Positions 5,243-5,708 of a stretch of 5,708 nucleotides of DNA are shown here, one piece after another (the stretch's first letter is position 1; each line of letters begins with the position of its first letter). The notes beneath the pieces are model-generated. The model worked only from the letters and a program-made list of their open reading frames with translations. It did not search any database and was not told where the DNA came from. The stretch is from an uncultured Clostridia bacterium (lineage in GTDB: Bacteria > Bacillota > Clostridia > Lachnospirales > Lachnospiraceae). The position numbers were made by a program, and so were the translations under genes. The stretch is from positions 1-5,708 of the forward strand of contig CAMORF010000163.1 in NCBI GenBank assembly GCA_946623485.1, read 5' to 3'.

Positions 5243-5708
5243 TTATGTTTCCATGGTAATATCCCAAAGGCAGATGCTGTGGACCGAAAGATGGACCTCC
5301 AGTTCCAGGTCGTGCTCGGTCTCGATATATGTGGTGCTCTCCAGGGGGCGGCAGGTCTGGGACAGGTATTCCTGCATCTGAGGCTTGAGGAGATGGATCC
5401 TCCTGAGATACCGTTCCTCCTCCAGATTGGACGATGTAAGGCCGGCAAGAAATATATCATGCAGGCTGCCGTGGGAGCGGTCCAGCAGATACCGGTGGAT
5501 CCTGTAAACGCCGGGGCTCAGGTCTGTCAGCGTGAAATGAAAGTCAATGGGCGGGCTTTCCTCAAAATAGGAATACATGTCCGCAATGGAGATCCTTTCT
5601 TTTCCCTGAAGCTTGTGAAGATCTGCCGGACGTACATAATAGTAGGTCAGGAGCTGGTAGGCGCCGGGGCTGCTTTTGGTGATGCAGTAATGCTCCCCGC
5701 GGCGGATC
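5243..5708 (-). CDS. C-terminal part of a GH39-like domain protein (5' end outside window)
   Basis: The frame is open on the - strand from the window edge to the TAA at 5245-5243, giving 154 visible residues. An internal ATG at 5578 is not the start, because similarity continues upstream of it (HYCITKSSPGAYQLLTYYYV, visible residues 6-25). The segments DLSPGVYRIHRYLLDRSHGS (62-81) and the following SLHDIFLAGL (81-90) resemble the beta-sandwich tail of glycoside hydrolase family 39 (beta-xylosidase-type) domains. In Lachnospiraceae and relatives this domain is often the C-terminal part of AraC-family regulators, so the missing N-terminus may be a sugar-sensing regulator or a true hydrolase. 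Catalytic Glu residues of GH39 would lie in the missing part. The gene faces the + strand operon convergently. Confidence 0.75.
   Translation of the reverse strand, partial: IRRGEHYCITKSSPGAYQLLTYYYVRPADLHKLQGKERISIADMYSYFEESPPIDFHFTLTDLSPGVYRIHRYLLDRSHGSLHDIFLAGLTSSNLEEERYLRRIHLLKPQMQEYLSQTCRPLESTTYIETEHDLELEVHLSVHSICLWDITMET

Noticed and set aside
5243..5578. ATG at 5578 as the start of a 111-residue protein
   Set aside because: The frame stays open to the window edge, and the upstream residues continue the same GH39-like domain, so this Met is internal.

Overview
The window looks like a piece of a Firmicutes (Clostridia, probably Lachnospiraceae-like gut anaerobe) chromosome. The base composition is moderately GC-rich by eye, Shine-Dalgarno sites are strong (AAGGAG, GGAGGG, GGAGGA), and the gene content fits: an Fe-S/Zn-ribbon flavoprotein, a C-glycoside deglycosidase-type lyase pair, a MATE exporter and a GH39-like protein tail. 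No marker gene fixes the species, so the taxonomy is inference.

Layout. Positions 1-398 hold no convincing gene. They contain a cluster of short dyads (75-146), an A-rich tract (147-178), a perfect TATAAT box (269-274) and a leader that can fold. Four genes then follow on the + strand: a flavodoxin-fold redox protein with a four-Cys cluster motif and a C-terminal Cys4 zinc ribbon (399-1424); a small beta-sandwich protein resembling the C-glycoside deglycosidase beta subunit (1552-1944); a TIM-barrel sugar isomerase/epimerase-fold protein resembling the deglycosidase alpha subunit (1957-3009); and a 12-helix MATE exporter (3154-4533). GC-rich hairpins without a T-tract lie in the two larger intergenic gaps, at 1469-1501 and 3067-3117. 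After the MATE gene come about four copies of a 19-bp tandem repeat (4566-4641), which run into a strong intrinsic terminator (4636-4679).

The right end is on the - strand and converges on that terminator. A small two-helix membrane protein with a possible PH-like cytoplasmic tail (4672-5136) lies downstream of the C-terminal part of a gene cut by the window edge (5243-5708). That fragment resembles the C-terminal region of GH39-type beta-xylosidase domains, which in this group of bacteria are often fused to AraC regulators. A 39-bp imperfect duplication lies between these two genes.

Working model (inference). The + strand genes form a catabolic or detoxification unit for a plant-type glycoside. 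The alpha/beta lyase pair would release an aglycone from a 3-oxo-glycoside, the flavoprotein would do an associated redox step, and the MATE pump would export the aglycone or related compound. The sugar 3-dehydrogenase that such lyases normally depend on is not in the window, so either it lies elsewhere or the pathway differs from the described ones.
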